Shown here piece by piece: positions 5,783 through 6,472 of a DNA stretch of 6,472 nucleotides (its first letter is position 1; every line of letters starts with the position of its first letter). The DNA comes from Legionellales bacterium (GTDB lineage: Bacteria > Pseudomonadota > Gammaproteobacteria > Berkiellales > Berkiellaceae). The translations under genes and the position numbers were made by a program. The stretch spans positions 4,418 through 10,889 of the forward strand of contig JAHFQF010000067.1 in NCBI GenBank assembly GCA_023266435.1. The letters run 5' to 3'. The notes below the pieces were generated by a model. That model did not search any database. It worked only from the letters and a program-made list of their open reading frames with translations, and had not been told where the DNA came from.

Positions 5783-6472
5783 CTACAAGACTTCTGTTGC
5801 GTGCTCTGCTAGACGTGACCGTTCGCCCTTCGCTAAGGTAATGTGCGCGCTGTGTTCCCAATCTTTAAACCGTTGCACGACATAAGTGAGCCCGGAGGTG
5901 GTTTCAGTCAAATAGGGTGTATCGATTTGAGAAATATTTCCTAAACACACAATCTTACTACCAGGCCCAGCGCGGGTAATCATGGCTTGCATTTGTTTGG
6001 CAGTGAGATTCTGAGCTTCATCAATGATAATGAATTTATTCAAAAACGTTCTGCCACGCATGAAGTTCAGTGAGCGCACACGGATTTTTTTGCGTGCCAA
6101 GGCTTCAGGAGTAGAAGCATCCCACTGTTCATTGTGTTGGGATTCGCCTAATACTTCTAAGTTGTCCATTAAGGCGCCCATCCAAGGGGTCATTTTTTCC
6201 TCTTCTGTGCCGGGGAGGAAACCGATGTCTTCTCCAAGTGGCACAGTGACGCGTGTCACAATGATTTCACGATAGCGTTTTTCAATCAGTGTTTGATGGA
6301 GTGCGGCTGCTAAAGTAATGAGTGTTTTACCAGAGCCTGCGTTACCAGCAATCGTCACAAAATCAATGTCTGGGTTTAATAAGAAATTAAACGCAAAATT
6401 TTGGGCCAAATTACGGGCATTGATCCCAAAGACATGATGTTTGGGTTTAAAGTAGTCCTTGGAATACTCAAT
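5783..6472 (-). CDS. PhoH-family ATPase (PhoH2/YlaK type), N-terminus beyond window
   Basis: The minus-strand frame is open from the right window edge to the TAG at 5783, giving 229 visible residues. The C-terminus is complete and the N-terminus is missing. The PhoH ATPase domain fills the fragment: a VFGINARNLAQNFAFNFLL lead-in (residues 14-32), Walker A GNAGSGKT (43-50), VTRVTVPLGEDIGFLPG motif (72-88), Walker B FIIIDEAQN (147-155), sensor-like GNISQIDTPYLTET (178-191) and the closing LAKGERSRLAEHA (213-225). All nucleotide-binding motifs are intact. The lead-in and GNISQIDTPYLTE segment are typical of the longer PhoH2 proteins, in which a PIN nuclease domain precedes the ATPase; that domain would lie outside this window, so the PIN fusion is inferred. 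PhoH2 proteins have been linked to ATP-dependent RNA unwinding and cleavage. A TTG at 6407-6409 could be taken as a start, but it lies inside the conserved domain and is rejected. Confidence 0.92.
   Translation of the reverse strand: MEYSKDYFKPKHHVFGINARNLAQNFAFNFLLNPDIDFVTIAGNAGSGKTLITLAAALHQTLIEKRYREIIVTRVTVPLGEDIGFLPGTEEEKMTPWMGALMDNLEVLGESQHNEQWDASTPEALARKKIRVRSLNFMRGRTFLNKFIIIDEAQNLTAKQMQAMITRAGPGSKIVCLGNISQIDTPYLTETTSGLTYVVQRFKDWEHSAHITLAKGERSRLAEHATEVL

Noticed and set aside
5628..5861. Minus-strand frame of 77 codons across the spacer and the phoH 3' end.
   Set aside because: It overlaps the phoH coding end and translates repeat DNA (LSHYLRER-type string), which commonly gives spurious proteins.
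6024..6275. Plus-strand frame of 83 codons opposite phoH.
   Set aside because: It is antisense to intact PhoH ATPase motifs.

Overview
The window looks like chromosomal DNA of a moderately AT-rich gammaproteobacterium, most likely a host-associated member of the Legionellales (Legionella/Coxiella/Berkiella-like). Two things suggest this. The left edge carries the 3' part of an IcmD/DotP-like gene, a component of the Dot/Icm (type IVB) secretion system. The centre carries a divergent bepA-perM pair, the neighbour arrangement I recall from E. coli (yfgC/yfgO). No taxon-defining RNA gene is present, so the assignment is an inference.

Layout, left to right. Positions 1-354 (+) hold the 5'-truncated IcmD-like gene. 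A hairpin at 404-426 separates it from a convergent gene of unknown function (437-1318, -) with a hydrophobic core and a Lys/His/Pro-rich tail. That gene has its own plausible promoter, overlapped by a widely spaced inverted repeat. Next, all on the minus strand, come bepA (2808-4259) and, 23 bases behind it, a coiled-coil protein of unknown function (1585-2784), closed by a clear stem-loop terminator at 1547-1573. perM, an AI-2E/PerM-family membrane protein, runs divergently from bepA (4336-5436, +). A gene-free stretch of 346 bases (5437-5782) is packed with inverted repeats. The 3' part of a PhoH-family ATPase gene (minus strand) runs off the right edge.

How the genes fit together. BepA is a periplasmic metalloprotease/chaperone for outer-membrane proteins such as LptD, and PerM is its usual divergent neighbour. 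The IcmD-like protein would sit in the inner-membrane part of the Dot/Icm apparatus. The two unknown proteins are typical lineage-specific genes; in a Dot/Icm-bearing bacterium they are reasonable, but unproven, candidates for secreted effectors. They share a short G-S-T-W-x-P-K/R motif. I see no CRISPR array, no complete transposon, no toxin-antitoxin pair, and no clear sign of a wholly new multigene system. The best leads are the two unknown proteins, the inverted-repeat operator candidate at 1407-1461 and the palindromic intergenic elements at 5453-5582 and 5597-5748.
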